From positions 1 to 59,652 of the forward strand of contig JAFALA010000028.1 of the NCBI GenBank assembly GCA_019234815.1: a DNA stretch of 59,652 nt, in the 5' to 3' direction. Positions 26,763 to 37,951 of the stretch are shown here, piece after piece. Below the pieces are notes generated by a model. It ran no database searches. It was not told where the DNA came from and saw only the letters and a list, made by a program, of their open reading frames with translations. Origin of the DNA: Burkholderiaceae bacterium (lineage in GTDB: Bacteria; Pseudomonadota; Gammaproteobacteria; Burkholderiales; Burkholderiaceae_C). Numbering within the stretch: the stretch's first letter is position 1; each line of letters starts with the position of its first letter. The translations under genes and the position numbers were made by a program.

Positions 26763-28502
26763 ATGGCTGAACATTGGCTTTCCATCGTTCTGCCCCTGTT
26801 GGTGACGCTACTGTTGAGCGTTACGATGGGGCGCTATCTTGCGCGCGTCGTCACTGGCGCCCCCACCTGGGTCGACCCCGTCTTCGATCCTGTGGACAAC
26901 GGCATCTACCGTCTCGTCGGCAGGCGCATCTGCAGCCAGGCCATGGACTGGAAGGCCTACACGGCACATATGCTCGCCACCAACTTGGTGATGGCCTTGA
27001 TCATCTACCTGGTGCTGGTGTTCCAGGACAGGCTGCCGCTGAACCCTCTGAACTTCCCTGCAGTCGAGCCTACGCTGGCCTTCAACACCGCGATCAGCTT
27101 CATCACCAACACCAACTGGCAGAGCTATGGCGGCGAGTCCACGCTGTCCAATTTCAGCCAGATGGCGGCCATCACCTTCCCGATGTTCACCTCGGCGGCC
27201 ACCGGATTCGTCGTGGCGATCGCCTTCATCCGCGGCCTGCTGGCCAAGGATGGTGGCCAGAACCTCGGTAATTTCTACCGCGACCTGGTCCGCTTCACGA
27301 CGCGCGTTTTACTGCCGGTGGTCCTGGTCGCCGCCACGTTCCTGGTCTGGCAAGGCGTGCCGCAGACGCTGGACGGCGGCGTGGCCGTGCACCCCGTGCA
27401 GGGCGGCAGCCAGACCCTGGTTCTCGGACCCGTGGCTTCGCAGGAAGCTATCGAAAATCTAGGCACCAATGGCGGCGGCTTCTACAACGTCAATGCGGCG
27501 CATCCACTGCAGAATCCGACGCCGTTGACCAACCTCCTGCTGCTGCTCCTGATGGCCAGCCTGCCCGCGGCGCTGGTGGTGATGTTCGGCCGCATGATAG
27601 GCAATACTCGCCAGGCCGTGGTGATCTACGCGGTGATGGGCGTGCTGCTGCTGGGCTTCCTGGCGATGACGGTCGCGCCCGAGCAAGCCGGCACGCCCAT
27701 GCTCGAACATGCGGGCATACAGATGCAGGCGACCGACGGTGCCTTGCTGGCGCAGCCGGGCGGCAACATGGAAGGCAAGGAGGTGCGCTTCGGCGTGACG
27801 CAGAGCGCGCTGTATGCGGCGTACACGACGGCGTTCACGACCGGCAGCGTCAACTCGGCGCACGACAGTTTCACACCCGTCGGCGGCATGCCGCTGCTGA
27901 TGCAGATGATGCTGCAATGCGTGTATGGCGGTAAAGGCGTGGGCTTCCTCAACTTCTTGGTCTACGGCCTGATCGGCGTTTTTGTGGCCGGGCTGATGGT
28001 GGGGCGCACGCCTGAGTTCATGGGCAAGAAGATCGAGAAACCCGAGATCATCCTGGTGTCGCTGGCCCTGCTGATCCACCCGCTGGTAATCCTGGCGCCC
28101 TCGGCTTGGAGCATGGTCGCTCCCTACGGCCTGTCCTCGCTGAACAATACGGGGCCGCACGGTTATTCGGAGGTGCTCTACGCGTTTGCCTCGGCGGCTG
28201 CAAACAACGGCTCGGCCTTCGCGGGCCTCAACGCCAACACGCCCTGGTACAACATCGCCATCGCCGTCGTGATCCTGATTGGCCGCTACCCACCCATCAT
28301 CTTCCTGATGGCTGTGGCCGGTTCATTGGCGGCCAAACCTGCAGTGGCACCCACGGCAGGCACGCTTCGCACCGACACGCCCATGTTCGGCGCCTGGTGG
28401 CTGGCGACGATATTGATCGTCGGCGCGCTGACCTTCCTGCCGGCGCTGGTGATGGGGCCGATCGCCGAGCACTTCGCAGCGACGCACAGCCTGCTGTTCT
28501 AG
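26763..28502 (+). CDS. kdpA: Potassium-transporting ATPase A subunit
   Basis: K+-selective channel-like subunit of the Kdp high-affinity potassium pump (579 aa from the ATG at 26763, with AGGAG upstream). Pore loops are canonical: SFITNTNWQSYGGE, NLGTNGGGFYNVNAAHP, TTGSVNSAHDSFTPVGG and AAANNGSAFAGLNA, with filter glycines in place. About ten membrane spans. It is followed after 9 bp by kdpB. Compared with the orphan kdpA at 24-25.7 kb it has the standard filter sequence and higher GC, so this copy is the one expected to work with KdpFBC. Confidence 0.93.
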   Translation: MAEHWLSIVLPLLVTLLLSVTMGRYLARVVTGAPTWVDPVFDPVDNGIYRLVGRRICSQAMDWKAYTAHMLATNLVMALIIYLVLVFQDRLPLNPLNFPAVEPTLAFNTAISFITNTNWQSYGGESTLSNFSQMAAITFPMFTSAATGFVVAIAFIRGLLAKDGGQNLGNFYRDLVRFTTRVLLPVVLVAATFLVWQGVPQTLDGGVAVHPVQGGSQTLVLGPVASQEAIENLGTNGGGFYNVNAAHPLQNPTPLTNLLLLLLMASLPAALVVMFGRMIGNTRQAVVIYAVMGVLLLGFLAMTVAPEQAGTPMLEHAGIQMQATDGALLAQPGGNMEGKEVRFGVTQSALYAAYTTAFTTGSVNSAHDSFTPVGGMPLLMQMMLQCVYGGKGVGFLNFLVYGLIGVFVAGLMVGRTPEFMGKKIEKPEIILVSLALLIHPLVILAPSAWSMVAPYGLSSLNNTGPHGYSEVLYAFASAAANNGSAFAGLNANTPWYNIAIAVVILIGRYPPIIFLMAVAGSLAAKPAVAPTAGTLRTDTPMFGAWWLATILIVGALTFLPALVMGPIAEHFAATHSLLF

Positions 28503-28511
28503 GAGATCGCC

Positions 28512-30599
<2,088 letters not shown>

Positions 30600-30608
30600 G
30601 AGACACTC

Positions 30609-31274
30609 ATGTGGAACATGCTGCTTGCCGCGCTGCGCATCTCGGCGGTGACCTGGGTACTGTGCGGCTTTCTGTATCCGCTGCTGGTCACCGGCATGGC
30701 GCGCGTGGTCTTTCCGGATCAGGCGAATGGGAGCCTGGTCATGCGCGCAGACGGCGGCGTGGCCGGTTCGCGCCTGGTGGGGCAGCTGTGGGAGGGCCCA
30801 CAGTGGTTCCATGGCCGTCCCTCGGCGACCACCGACACTGATCCCAAGGACCCGAGCAAGACCATTCCCGCGCCCTACAACGCGGCCAATTCGAGCAGCT
30901 CGAACTATGGCCCCACCAGCCAGGCCCTGAACGACCGGCTGCTGGGCGACCGCAAGGCGCTGGAGGCCAATGCACCCGAAACGACGGGCCGACTTCTGCC
31001 CTCCGACATGCTGACCGCTTCGGGGTCAGGGCTTGACCCCGACATCACGCCGGCCAATGCCAAGCTGCAGGCCGTTTCGGTGGCCAAGGCGCGCGGCATG
31101 TCGGTCGCTCAGCTTGACGCCATGATTGCGCAGCACACCACAGGCCGCGACCTGTGGATGTTCGGCGAACCGCGCGTCAACGTGATGGCGCTCAATTACG
31201 CGCTGGAGCGGGCGCAAGCAGGCCGACGGACAAGTGCGGCCCGTATTGACGTCCTATTGACGTACAGCGATTGA
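30609..31274 (+). CDS. kdpC: Potassium-transporting ATPase C subunit
   Basis: KdpC (221 aa): one N-terminal membrane span (ISAVTWVLCGFLYPLLVTGMA), then a periplasmic domain with GSRLVGQLWEGPQWFHGRPSAT, NYGPTSQALNDR and the C-terminal GRDLWMFGEPRVNVMALNYAL. It supports complex assembly and ATP affinity. The usual end is just past VNVxxLNxAL; here about 20 further residues (from ERAQAGRR onward) run on to the stop, a slight C-terminal extension that could mark an altered 3' end. No kdpD/kdpE sensor genes follow. The next gene is an outer-membrane barrel 185 bp away. Confidence 0.92.
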   Translation: MWNMLLAALRISAVTWVLCGFLYPLLVTGMARVVFPDQANGSLVMRADGGVAGSRLVGQLWEGPQWFHGRPSATTDTDPKDPSKTIPAPYNAANSSSSNYGPTSQALNDRLLGDRKALEANAPETTGRLLPSDMLTASGSGLDPDITPANAKLQAVSVAKARGMSVAQLDAMIAQHTTGRDLWMFGEPRVNVMALNYALERAQAGRRTSAARIDVLLTYSD

Positions 31275-31459
31275 ATCTGGCCATGGCCTTGATCCCTGCT
31301 GTTCTAAATTGAACTTCAGGATGAAGCAGAACTTGTTGCGGAATTTATAAAAATAATTATTGATTTACATAATGTTTGCAAGCCTGCCGCTAGATTCCAA
31401 GTCACGCAATTAGCGCGCATGACGAGGCACCCAAAATCAAAGCTGCGGCTACTTTCCAT

Positions 31460-32905
31460 ATGAATTCGCCAAAAAATCCCAGAATCTTATTGACAAAATT
31501 TTTTGTTACTGTAATGAAATCGAAATTTATCGATACTCTCAACGTGAGCCGATGTATGCGCGCCAGCGCATTAGTTTCTATTTTGATGTCTTCTGCAGCA
31601 GTGCTTGCACAAGCCGCGGTACCGACCCCGGCCACCGACGAACACCCAAGCCGAATTGACCTGCCAATTCCGCCAGCGCCACTCGACGCTCCCCCGTGGC
31701 CTTGGGCGGATTGGCCATTTGGGGGCACCGCATTGATCGGCGGCGCAACGCCGAATTCTTCCGGCGGCGTTCTGATGAAGCAACTGGACGGTACGCCATT
31801 CGGCAACCGCCTGAAGGACCATAACGTTGAAATATGGGGCTGGGTCGACGCCGGCTTCAACCTAAGCACCTCACGCGGCGCGAACGGTAACTACCCAGCC
31901 GGTTATGACTTCGACGCCAATGCAGTCCAGCTCAACCAGGCAGTGCTTTACATCGAGCGGGTGCCTGACACCGTGCAGAAGGACCACATGGACTGGGGAT
32001 TCCGCGTCAGCGGTCTGTATGGAACCGATTACCGGGAAGTGACCATGGAGGGCATATTCAGCAATCAACTGACATCGCAAAATGCGAGATATGGCTATAC
32101 CCTGCCGAACTTGTACTTCGATGTCTACGACCCCTCGATCGGCCAAGGCAGCAACCTTCGGGTCGGGCGCTATACGACTCTCGGTGATATCGAGGCAGAT
32201 CTGAATTTGCAGAATCCCTTCGATACGCACTCAATGTACTACACCTACGATCCATTCACCCAGTTTGGTGCCGTCCTGTCGACACGGCTGAGCAAGAACT
32301 GGATGGCGCAAATTGGCCTGAATGCTGGCAACGACGTTGCGCCCTGGGAAAAAGATGCGCGACCGACAGTAACGGCCTGCGTTCAATACAGCTCCGACAG
32401 CTCCAGTGACAATGTTTATCTTTGCGCCAACGGCACGAATGACGCGCATTACGGATTTAACAATGTAAATTTGTACCAATTCATGTACTACCACAAATTT
32501 ACTGACCGCCTGTGGATCGCGACCGAGGATTACTACGAATTTCAAACCCACGTGCCGGCGCAGGGGCAGGCAACCATTCCAGGTGCAAATCCCGCGTCTT
32601 GCCCTGCTGGCTTAAAGCAGTGTTCGGCGGCGGCAAGTGCAGCCTCCCTCTACGTTATGTATCGATTGACGGAAAAGGACTACGTGGGTGTGCGCAGCGA
32701 ATTCTTTGACGATCAACGCGGCCAACGAACCGGGTTCGCGACCCGATATGCCGAATCCACGTTTGGCTGGACCCACTGGCTCACGGACCAGATCGAAGTG
32801 CGACCGGAAATTCGGTGCGATCATTCATTTGATGCGACGGCATTTGACAATGGAACGAAGCGTTCGCAACTTCAATTCGCCGCCGATATTCTGATGAAGT
32901 TCTGA
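31460..32905 (+). CDS. Outer-membrane beta-barrel porin (BBP2/OmpL-like)
   Basis: Secreted beta-barrel protein (481 aa). A signal peptide (SALVSILMSSAAVLAQA) is followed by a Pro-rich linker and then alternating amphipathic strands such as VEIWGWVDAGFNLSTS and NLRVGRYTTLGDIEADLNLQNP, ending in FAADILMKF with a terminal Phe as outer-membrane barrels require. The pattern fits the putative beta-barrel porin-2 family. The annotated start has a 40-residue pre-signal stretch, and an internal ATG (MKSKFIDTLN, 31514, or MRASALV, 31556) could be the real one. It lies just after kdpC in A/T-rich DNA, so a role in K+ entry or osmotic response is possible. Confidence 0.7.
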   Translation: MNSPKNPRILLTKFFVTVMKSKFIDTLNVSRCMRASALVSILMSSAAVLAQAAVPTPATDEHPSRIDLPIPPAPLDAPPWPWADWPFGGTALIGGATPNSSGGVLMKQLDGTPFGNRLKDHNVEIWGWVDAGFNLSTSRGANGNYPAGYDFDANAVQLNQAVLYIERVPDTVQKDHMDWGFRVSGLYGTDYREVTMEGIFSNQLTSQNARYGYTLPNLYFDVYDPSIGQGSNLRVGRYTTLGDIEADLNLQNPFDTHSMYYTYDPFTQFGAVLSTRLSKNWMAQIGLNAGNDVAPWEKDARPTVTACVQYSSDSSSDNVYLCANGTNDAHYGFNNVNLYQFMYYHKFTDRLWIATEDYYEFQTHVPAQGQATIPGANPASCPAGLKQCSAAASAASLYVMYRLTEKDYVGVRSEFFDDQRGQRTGFATRYAESTFGWTHWLTDQIEVRPEIRCDHSFDATAFDNGTKRSQLQFAADILMKF

Positions 32906-33167
32906 GGCTGGTTGACCAAGGCAAGTTTTGAAAATGGACTTTTCTGAGGCCCTTGCTGACGACAAGTAAATTGGTAGGAAGGGGCGGCATCCCCAAAGCT
33001 GCTGCGCCCGAATGACAACTTATGGCGGCGGATTCAACCAGTCTTCACTCCATTCCCGTCTTCAAGCACGCACCCCAAAGGGGGATAGGTTCTCCAATTG
33101 CATCGCCATACAGTTGCGCGCTGAAAAAGATTTTGATATTGGCTCGCAACTCAAGAAAGATCCACGG

Positions 33168-33686
33168 ATGAAACCTGTCAAATTTGCCACCGCAGCCGTG
33201 TTCAGCCTGGCTGCCGCAAATGCCTGGTCACAAAGCGTTCAAGCCGATCTGGCATTGGGTGGCTCGCTTTCACACGGGTCGAATCAAGGCAATGTGCATG
33301 GCCTCGTGTTGGCTGGCGATCTAGGCTATCGATTCGATAATAACTTGGCGGTACAGGTCTATGCCATGGGAGACTTGAATAGCAACAATCTTCCGCTCAA
33401 TCTCGGCCAACCCGTCTACAGCTTAAGCTCTTTCGTTGGCGTTCGAGCGCTGGGGTATCTCCCACTCAACGACTCGTGGGAGCTGCTGGGTGGACTCGGG
33501 GTCGGACAGTCGACGCTGTCGACAAGCGCCGCAGGAAATCATCCAGACCAGAAGGAAACAGATCCAATCCTCAGCGGCGGCATTCAATGGCGGATGAGCA
33601 AGACCTTTCACATCGGCCTGACCCTTGACTATTTGACCAAGGCCGATGTGAGCATGGCAACTGTACAAGCGGGTTGGAATTTTTAA
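33168..33686 (+). CDS. Small outer-membrane beta-barrel protein (OmpW/opacity-like)
   Basis: A 172-residue protein from the ATG at 33168. The signal peptide MKPVKFATAAVFSLAAANAWS is followed by repeated beta strands of an eight-stranded barrel (DLALGGSLSHGSNQGN, LVLAGDLGYRFDNNLAVQVYAMGD, VGVRALGYLPLNDSWELLGGLG), ending VQAGWNF with a terminal Phe. A longer frame from 33012 exists, but this start alone gives a proper signal sequence. It resembles small OMPs with a porin_OmpA-like barrel lacking a peptidoglycan-binding domain. Function unknown. It follows the larger porin by 262 bp, and both sit in the same A/T-rich accessory stretch. Confidence 0.65.
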   Translation: MKPVKFATAAVFSLAAANAWSQSVQADLALGGSLSHGSNQGNVHGLVLAGDLGYRFDNNLAVQVYAMGDLNSNNLPLNLGQPVYSLSSFVGVRALGYLPLNDSWELLGGLGVGQSTLSTSAAGNHPDQKETDPILSGGIQWRMSKTFHIGLTLDYLTKADVSMATVQAGWNF

Positions 33687-33718
33687 GTCGACGTACCGGA
33701 GCGTTTGCGGTATTCGAC

Positions 33719-33997
33719 TTATCGCAGTTCTTGCACCACCGAGCAGCAACCATCCGCCCATTCGATGCACGCAAGCGCACCCTGAACAAGCGTCCATTGC
33801 GGACCAGTATGTCCTATGTCGACGTCGGCAATGATTGGGCAGGACAATTCATTCAGCGCCGCTTCGACAGCGTCTCGCGAGTCGAACTCGCAGCCCGGGG
33901 CATCTTGCTGCATCGCGTCACGGCCGATCAGCACGCCACTTGTGCCTTCGAACCATCCGGCCATGTGCAACCCATTCAGGACCCGCGCCAGACGGCG
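33719..33997 (-). pseudogene. C-terminal remnant of an S66 (LD-carboxypeptidase/MccF-like) peptidase
   Basis: About 92 codons read RRLARVLNGLHMAGWFEGTSG, then PIIADVDIGHT and WTLVQGALACIEW to a stop. PIIADVDIGHT matches the region around the catalytic His of S66 peptidases (LD-carboxypeptidase A, MccF). The Ser and Glu of the triad and the whole N-terminal domain are missing, and an in-frame TAG precedes the fragment at 33998-34000. Family length is about 300 residues, so over two thirds are lost. Confidence 0.6.
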
Positions 33998-34082
33998 CTA
34001 CAACGGCAACGAGATCACCGGGATCCAGTGGACGAAGAAACCTGACGAACATCAATCGAAACCCACGAAACCCACCTCCGCC

Positions 34083-34451
34083 TCAATAAAACCCGACCCG
34101 CCGCTTGTAGCGCTCGGCCCGCTCCTGGTCATAACGCTCCGCATCGAAGGCATCGCCTTGAATGGCGCGGAGCACCTGCCCGCCGGTCGGCATGGTTGAT
34201 GGGGCAATGAATCGGGCAGGGTCCCAGAAGTGCGAACGCAGAAAGGCCTTGGAGCATTGCGTGTAGGCTTCGTCGATGTCCACCAGGATGCCCATCAAGA
34301 GACATTTGCCTTCGACCTCACTGGGCGCGAGCAGGGTCGCGCGGCCATTGACCCGGAAGGTGTCGGTGACGCCCGGGACGACAAAAAGCAGGCCGACGCG
34401 CGGATTGGCCAGGATATTGCGCAGCGTGTCCGCGATTCGATTGCCCGGCCG
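34083..34451 (-). pseudogene. C-terminal remnant of a PPOX-type FMN flavoprotein
   Basis: 122 codons read RPGNRIADTLRNILANPRVG, then LLFVVPGVTDTFRVNGRA and CSKAFLRSHFWDP. This is the pyridoxamine 5'-phosphate oxidase-like (MSMEG_1061 group) pattern. An in-frame TAG at 34452-34454 precedes it, and the N-terminal FMN-binding strands are absent. In the neighbouring frame GAT (Asp, expected before RPGN) occurs, suggesting a frameshift at the break. Full family members have around 200 residues, so about 40% is lost. No ribosome-binding site is seen. Confidence 0.6.
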
Positions 34452-34713
34452 CTATCGATTCGGATGCGCAGATTGTGCAGTCGATTTTCAATCGCCAGGA
34501 TGTACCTTTAGGCATGGCGGCTCCACGCCGGTCAACCCTCCACCCCTCCTTAAGGGGGTGAAGATCCGCCGCTGAGCATGGCCCGCGCTTCAGTACCATC
34601 CTGGTAGTCCTGCGGAGTGACACGAACCCATCGAATAAAGAGAATCGCGTCGCACAAATAGAGGGCCAGGTTCTAACCCATTGGGAGGCGCCCCAAAGCG
34701 GCGGCGAATAGAG

Positions 34714-35940
34714 ATGATTTCAGCGCAGAACGGCTCGTTGGAGCCGATGGAAGAAGCGGGCGAACGCCTTGATCCAGTCATGGTTTCAGACGCCACGCCG
34801 CCCATGGCGCGCGCGCTCCAACTGTCGTTCACTGGCTCGGGCAGCGAGTATTTCCGCATCTGGGCGGTCAACCTGTTGTTGACCATCGTGACGCTGGGCT
34901 TGTACAGACCTTGGGCCAAGGTCAGGCGCCTGCGCTATTTCTACGGCAACACCGTGCTCGACGACCACGCCTTCGATTTCCATGGCGACCCGCTCAAGAT
35001 GTTGCGCGGCTTGCTGCTGGTGGGCGCCATGCTGGTGGTGTATTCCTTTGCCCGACGCGGGTCGCCAATGGCCAGCCTGGTTGCCTTGCTGGCGCTGGCG
35101 GCATTGGCGCCGGCCTTGATGCGGGCGGCATTTCAATTCCGGCTCGGCAATACGAGCTGGCGCGGCCTGCGTTTCCGGTTTCATGGCGACCTGGCCGGCG
35201 CATACCGGGCCCTGATTCCCGCTTTCATCCCGGGTGCAGCATTTCTTGCCATCGGGCTCGGCGTGACGGACCCGCTGCATCCGCCGCCGTGGTTCTTCAA
35301 GGCTTCCGGTGGCGTGACCCTGATCACGCTCGTGCTGGCGCCGCTGATCTGGTGGGGATTGAAGCGCTACCAGCACGGCCACATGGGACTCGGGCCCTGG
35401 CGGACGACGCTGAAGCTCGGTCCGATGCCGGTCTACGCGCTGGGCCTGAAGCTGATCGGCGTGATGTTGCTGTCGGCCTTTCTGTTCGGCGTGCTCATGG
35501 CCGTGCTCGGCGCCAAGCTGGGCATGGCGCTCCATGGACTGTCCGAAGGCCCTCGCAGTGCGGCCGCAACCCTGGCCATCACCTTCGCTGTCGGCGCGCT
35601 GGTCTGGCTGCTGATCTTGCTGGTGCCCATGCCCTTCGCCATTTCGCGCGCGCAAAACATGATCTGGGACCATACCGAATGCGCCGAAGTGAGCTTCGAG
35701 AGCCGGCTCGGTTTCTGGCCCCTGTTTGGCCTGACCGTCCAGAACTGGCTGCTGATGGCGGTGACACTCGGTTTGTACTGGCCGTTTGCCGCCGTCGCCA
35801 TGTATCGCCTCAAGGTGGAATCGGTCACGCCGCAGTTGCGCGGCGACCTCGACCACTTGCGCGATCCACGGCAAGCCGCCGTGACGGATGCCAGCGGCGA
35901 TTTCGCCGGGGACTTGTTCGGCATCGACATCGGTCTGTGA
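34714..35940 (+). CDS. YjgN/DUF898 family membrane protein
   Basis: Polytopic membrane protein (408 aa from the ATG at 34714) of the YjgN (DUF898) family: repeated units with SGSEYFRIWAVNLLLTIVTLGLYRPWAKVRRLRYFYGNT and a second copy WPLFGLTVQNWLLMAVTLGLYWPFAAVAMYRLKVESV. Several membrane helices lie between. Start choice is uncertain because ATGs at 34747 and 34780 are also possible. A M48 protease gene follows 70 bp downstream; the two genes occur side by side in many proteobacteria, suggesting a membrane-protein quality-control pair. Function of the family is not established. Confidence 0.8.
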   Translation: MISAQNGSLEPMEEAGERLDPVMVSDATPPMARALQLSFTGSGSEYFRIWAVNLLLTIVTLGLYRPWAKVRRLRYFYGNTVLDDHAFDFHGDPLKMLRGLLLVGAMLVVYSFARRGSPMASLVALLALAALAPALMRAAFQFRLGNTSWRGLRFRFHGDLAGAYRALIPAFIPGAAFLAIGLGVTDPLHPPPWFFKASGGVTLITLVLAPLIWWGLKRYQHGHMGLGPWRTTLKLGPMPVYALGLKLIGVMLLSAFLFGVLMAVLGAKLGMALHGLSEGPRSAAATLAITFAVGALVWLLILLVPMPFAISRAQNMIWDHTECAEVSFESRLGFWPLFGLTVQNWLLMAVTLGLYWPFAAVAMYRLKVESVTPQLRGDLDHLRDPRQAAVTDASGDFAGDLFGIDIGL

Positions 35941-36010
35941 ATCCGGCACCAATGACGGTCACGATGCACGCGCCGAATTCGGTTCGTCCGCTGCGACGGG
36001 AAATGCCGGC

Positions 36011-37066
36011 ATGAACGAGCACGCGCTGCCCGGCGAACTGGCCGCCAACTTCTTCGACGGCGAACATGCCAGCGCGCATCCTGTGCGGCTGCACATCCGC
36101 GACGGACGATTGCACATCGAAGGCGAGGCGATCCAGCGCACCGTCGCGTTGGCCGAGGTGCAATGGCCCGAGCGGACGCGGCATGGCATGCGCATGCTGC
36201 ATCTGGCGGATGGCAGTTCGATCCAATGCAGCGACAGCGCAGCCTGGGACCAGTGGTCGGCGACCGAAGGCGGACGAAGCGATGGCTGGGTCGTGCGCAC
36301 GCAGCAGCGATGGGGCCTGGTGTTGGCCAGCCTCTCGGCGCTGCTCGCAATACTGGCCTCGGCCTATGTCTGGGGGGTACCATGGCTGGCGTCGGCCATC
36401 GTCGCGACCCTGCCCGCCTCCGTGGACCAGACGGTCGGCGAGGCCACGCTGGCATCGATCGATGCGCGGGCGCTCGTCGCGCCTTCACACCTGCCGCCGG
36501 CCCAGCGGCGGGGCATCCGCGAGGCGTTCGATGCGGCTGTGGCCCGCCTGCCCGCCGGCACGGCGCCTCGCTATCGGCTCGAGTTCCGCAGCGGGAAAAT
36601 CGGTCCCAACGCATTCGCCTTGCCGGGCGGCGCCATCGTCCTGACCGACGAACTGGTGGAGTGCGTCAAGGGCGAGCGCGCTGTCATCGTCGGCGTGCTG
36701 GGTCACGAACTCGGCCACCTGCAGCATCGGCATGGCATGCGCATGCTGGTCCAGGCTGGCATTCTGACGGCCGCGAGCGGCGCACTCTGGGGCGACTTCA
36801 GCAGCCTGATGGCCTTGGCGCCCGTCTGGCTCGGGCAAGCCGCCTACAGCCGGGACGCCGAGCGTGAGGCCGACGCCGAGTCTGTTCAGCTGATGCTGGC
36901 CAACGGCATTTCACCCGATGCGATGGTGGGCTTCTTTCGCGCCGTTGAAGCCATGCACGCCGGGCAAGGGCAAGCGCAGGCTGGACAACTGGGCATTGCC
37001 CTGGCCTCGCATCCCGCGAATGACGAGCGAATTGCCTACTTTCAGCGGGCGGCTCGGCAGCATTGA
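36011..37066 (+). CDS. M48 family zinc metalloprotease
   Basis: Membrane-associated M48 (HtpX/OMA1-like) peptidase (351 aa from the ATG at 36011). An N-terminal cytoplasmic region of about 95 residues precedes one membrane span (LVLASLSALLAILASAYVWG), then the catalytic domain with the zinc motif HELGH at residues 232-236 and the third ligand Glu284 in DAEREAD. PNAFALPGGAIVLTDEL before it is typical of the family. All catalytic residues are present. It likely degrades or processes envelope proteins and is probably co-transcribed with the DUF898 protein upstream. Confidence 0.87.
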   Translation: MNEHALPGELAANFFDGEHASAHPVRLHIRDGRLHIEGEAIQRTVALAEVQWPERTRHGMRMLHLADGSSIQCSDSAAWDQWSATEGGRSDGWVVRTQQRWGLVLASLSALLAILASAYVWGVPWLASAIVATLPASVDQTVGEATLASIDARALVAPSHLPPAQRRGIREAFDAAVARLPAGTAPRYRLEFRSGKIGPNAFALPGGAIVLTDELVECVKGERAVIVGVLGHELGHLQHRHGMRMLVQAGILTAASGALWGDFSSLMALAPVWLGQAAYSRDAEREADAESVQLMLANGISPDAMVGFFRAVEAMHAGQGQAQAGQLGIALASHPANDERIAYFQRAARQH

Positions 37067-37239
37067 GTCCGGTGGCGCCCTACTCTCGTTTTCTGACAAA
37101 CAAGCTCTGTGTTGATCGCCCGATAAGCCCCGCTTCATCGTAAAGGGCTGATTCAGCCAGGCCACTGCCTTGCGACGACAAATGGGTGCGCGCCTCCAGG
37201 CAGATCCACTCGCCGACAGATCAGGATGATTTGAAGAGG

Positions 37240-37719
37240 TCAGCCGCGGCGCGCGGCTTCGATCGCGGCAATGTCGATTTTCGTCATCCCCATCATCGCT
37301 TCGAAAGCCCGCTTTGCCGCGGCTGGATCGGGGTCGGCGATGGCCTCGATCAAGGCACGCGGCGTGATCTGCCACGACAAGCCCCACCGGTCCTGGCACC
37401 AACCGCATTGGCTGGCTCGCCCGCCATTGCCGACCACGGCATTCCAAAGGCGATCCGTCTCCGCCTGGTCGTCGGTGGCGACCTGAAACGAGAAGGCATG
37501 GCTGTGCTGGGCGCCCGGGCCGCCGTTCAGCCCCAGACAGGGAATGCCGATCACGGTGAACTCCACCGTCAAAACATCGCCTTGCTTGCCCGCAGGGTAG
37601 TCGCCCGGCGCGCGATGAACCGTGCCGACCGAACTGTCCGGAAAAGTTTCGGCGTAAAACTGCGCGGCTTCGAGGGCGGCTCCGTCAAACCAAAGACACA
37701 CCGTGTTCTTGCTGGCCAT
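37240..37719 (-). CDS. VOC superfamily (PhnB-like) protein
   Basis: A 159-residue protein of the vicinal-oxygen-chelate/PhnB-like fold (3-demethylubiquinone methyltransferase-like domain): CLWFDGAALEAAQFYAETFPDSSV, VEFTVIGIPCLGLNGGP, HSHAFSFQVATDDQ, CGWCQDRWGLSWQITP. The start at 37719 (MASKNTVCLWF) is where the conserved domain begins. The family is annotated with many unrelated names and the true activity is generally unknown. It stands alone, convergent to the M48 gene and divergent from the chemoreceptor. Confidence 0.8.
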   Translation of the reverse strand: MASKNTVCLWFDGAALEAAQFYAETFPDSSVGTVHRAPGDYPAGKQGDVLTVEFTVIGIPCLGLNGGPGAQHSHAFSFQVATDDQAETDRLWNAVVGNGGRASQCGWCQDRWGLSWQITPRALIEAIADPDPAAAKRAFEAMMGMTKIDIAAIEAARRG

Positions 37720-37833
37720 GGGCGATCTCCCAGTTATAAACATGTTGGGGGCAGCGAATATTAGAACGGCATGGAACCGCAAGCAAAAGACACGCAAAAA
37801 GGACCCGCCGTGCCCCCCTGATGGACCGACATG

Positions 37834-37865
37834 TTGGTAATCCTTCAATATTGGTAACCCTTCAA
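37834..37865. repeat. Tandem 15-bp direct repeat upstream of the chemoreceptor gene
   Basis: TTGGTAATCCTTCAA at 37834-37848 and TTGGTAACCCTTCAA at 37851-37865 differ at one base and repeat with a 17-bp period. They end 86 bp before the chemoreceptor ATG, in the divergent region facing the VOC gene. Tandem spacing close to two helical turns could suit a direct-repeat-binding regulator; no known factor is recognised. Confidence 0.5.
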
Positions 37866-37951
37866 ATCGCCGGCCATCGGGCAGCCTGACACCCTGGCCG
37901 CAACAGAACCCTATAAACTCGATTGGGTCCATTGAAATCCTCCGCCAATCC

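Noticed and set aside
33995..34045. Plus-strand text RYNGNEITGIQWTKKP at the junction of two gene remnants
   Set aside because: Too short to assign to a family; may be the tail of another broken gene.
34541..34560. CACCCC / GGGGTG hairpin upstream of the DUF898 gene
   Set aside because: Only a 6-bp stem, no T-run and no gene clearly ending just before it.
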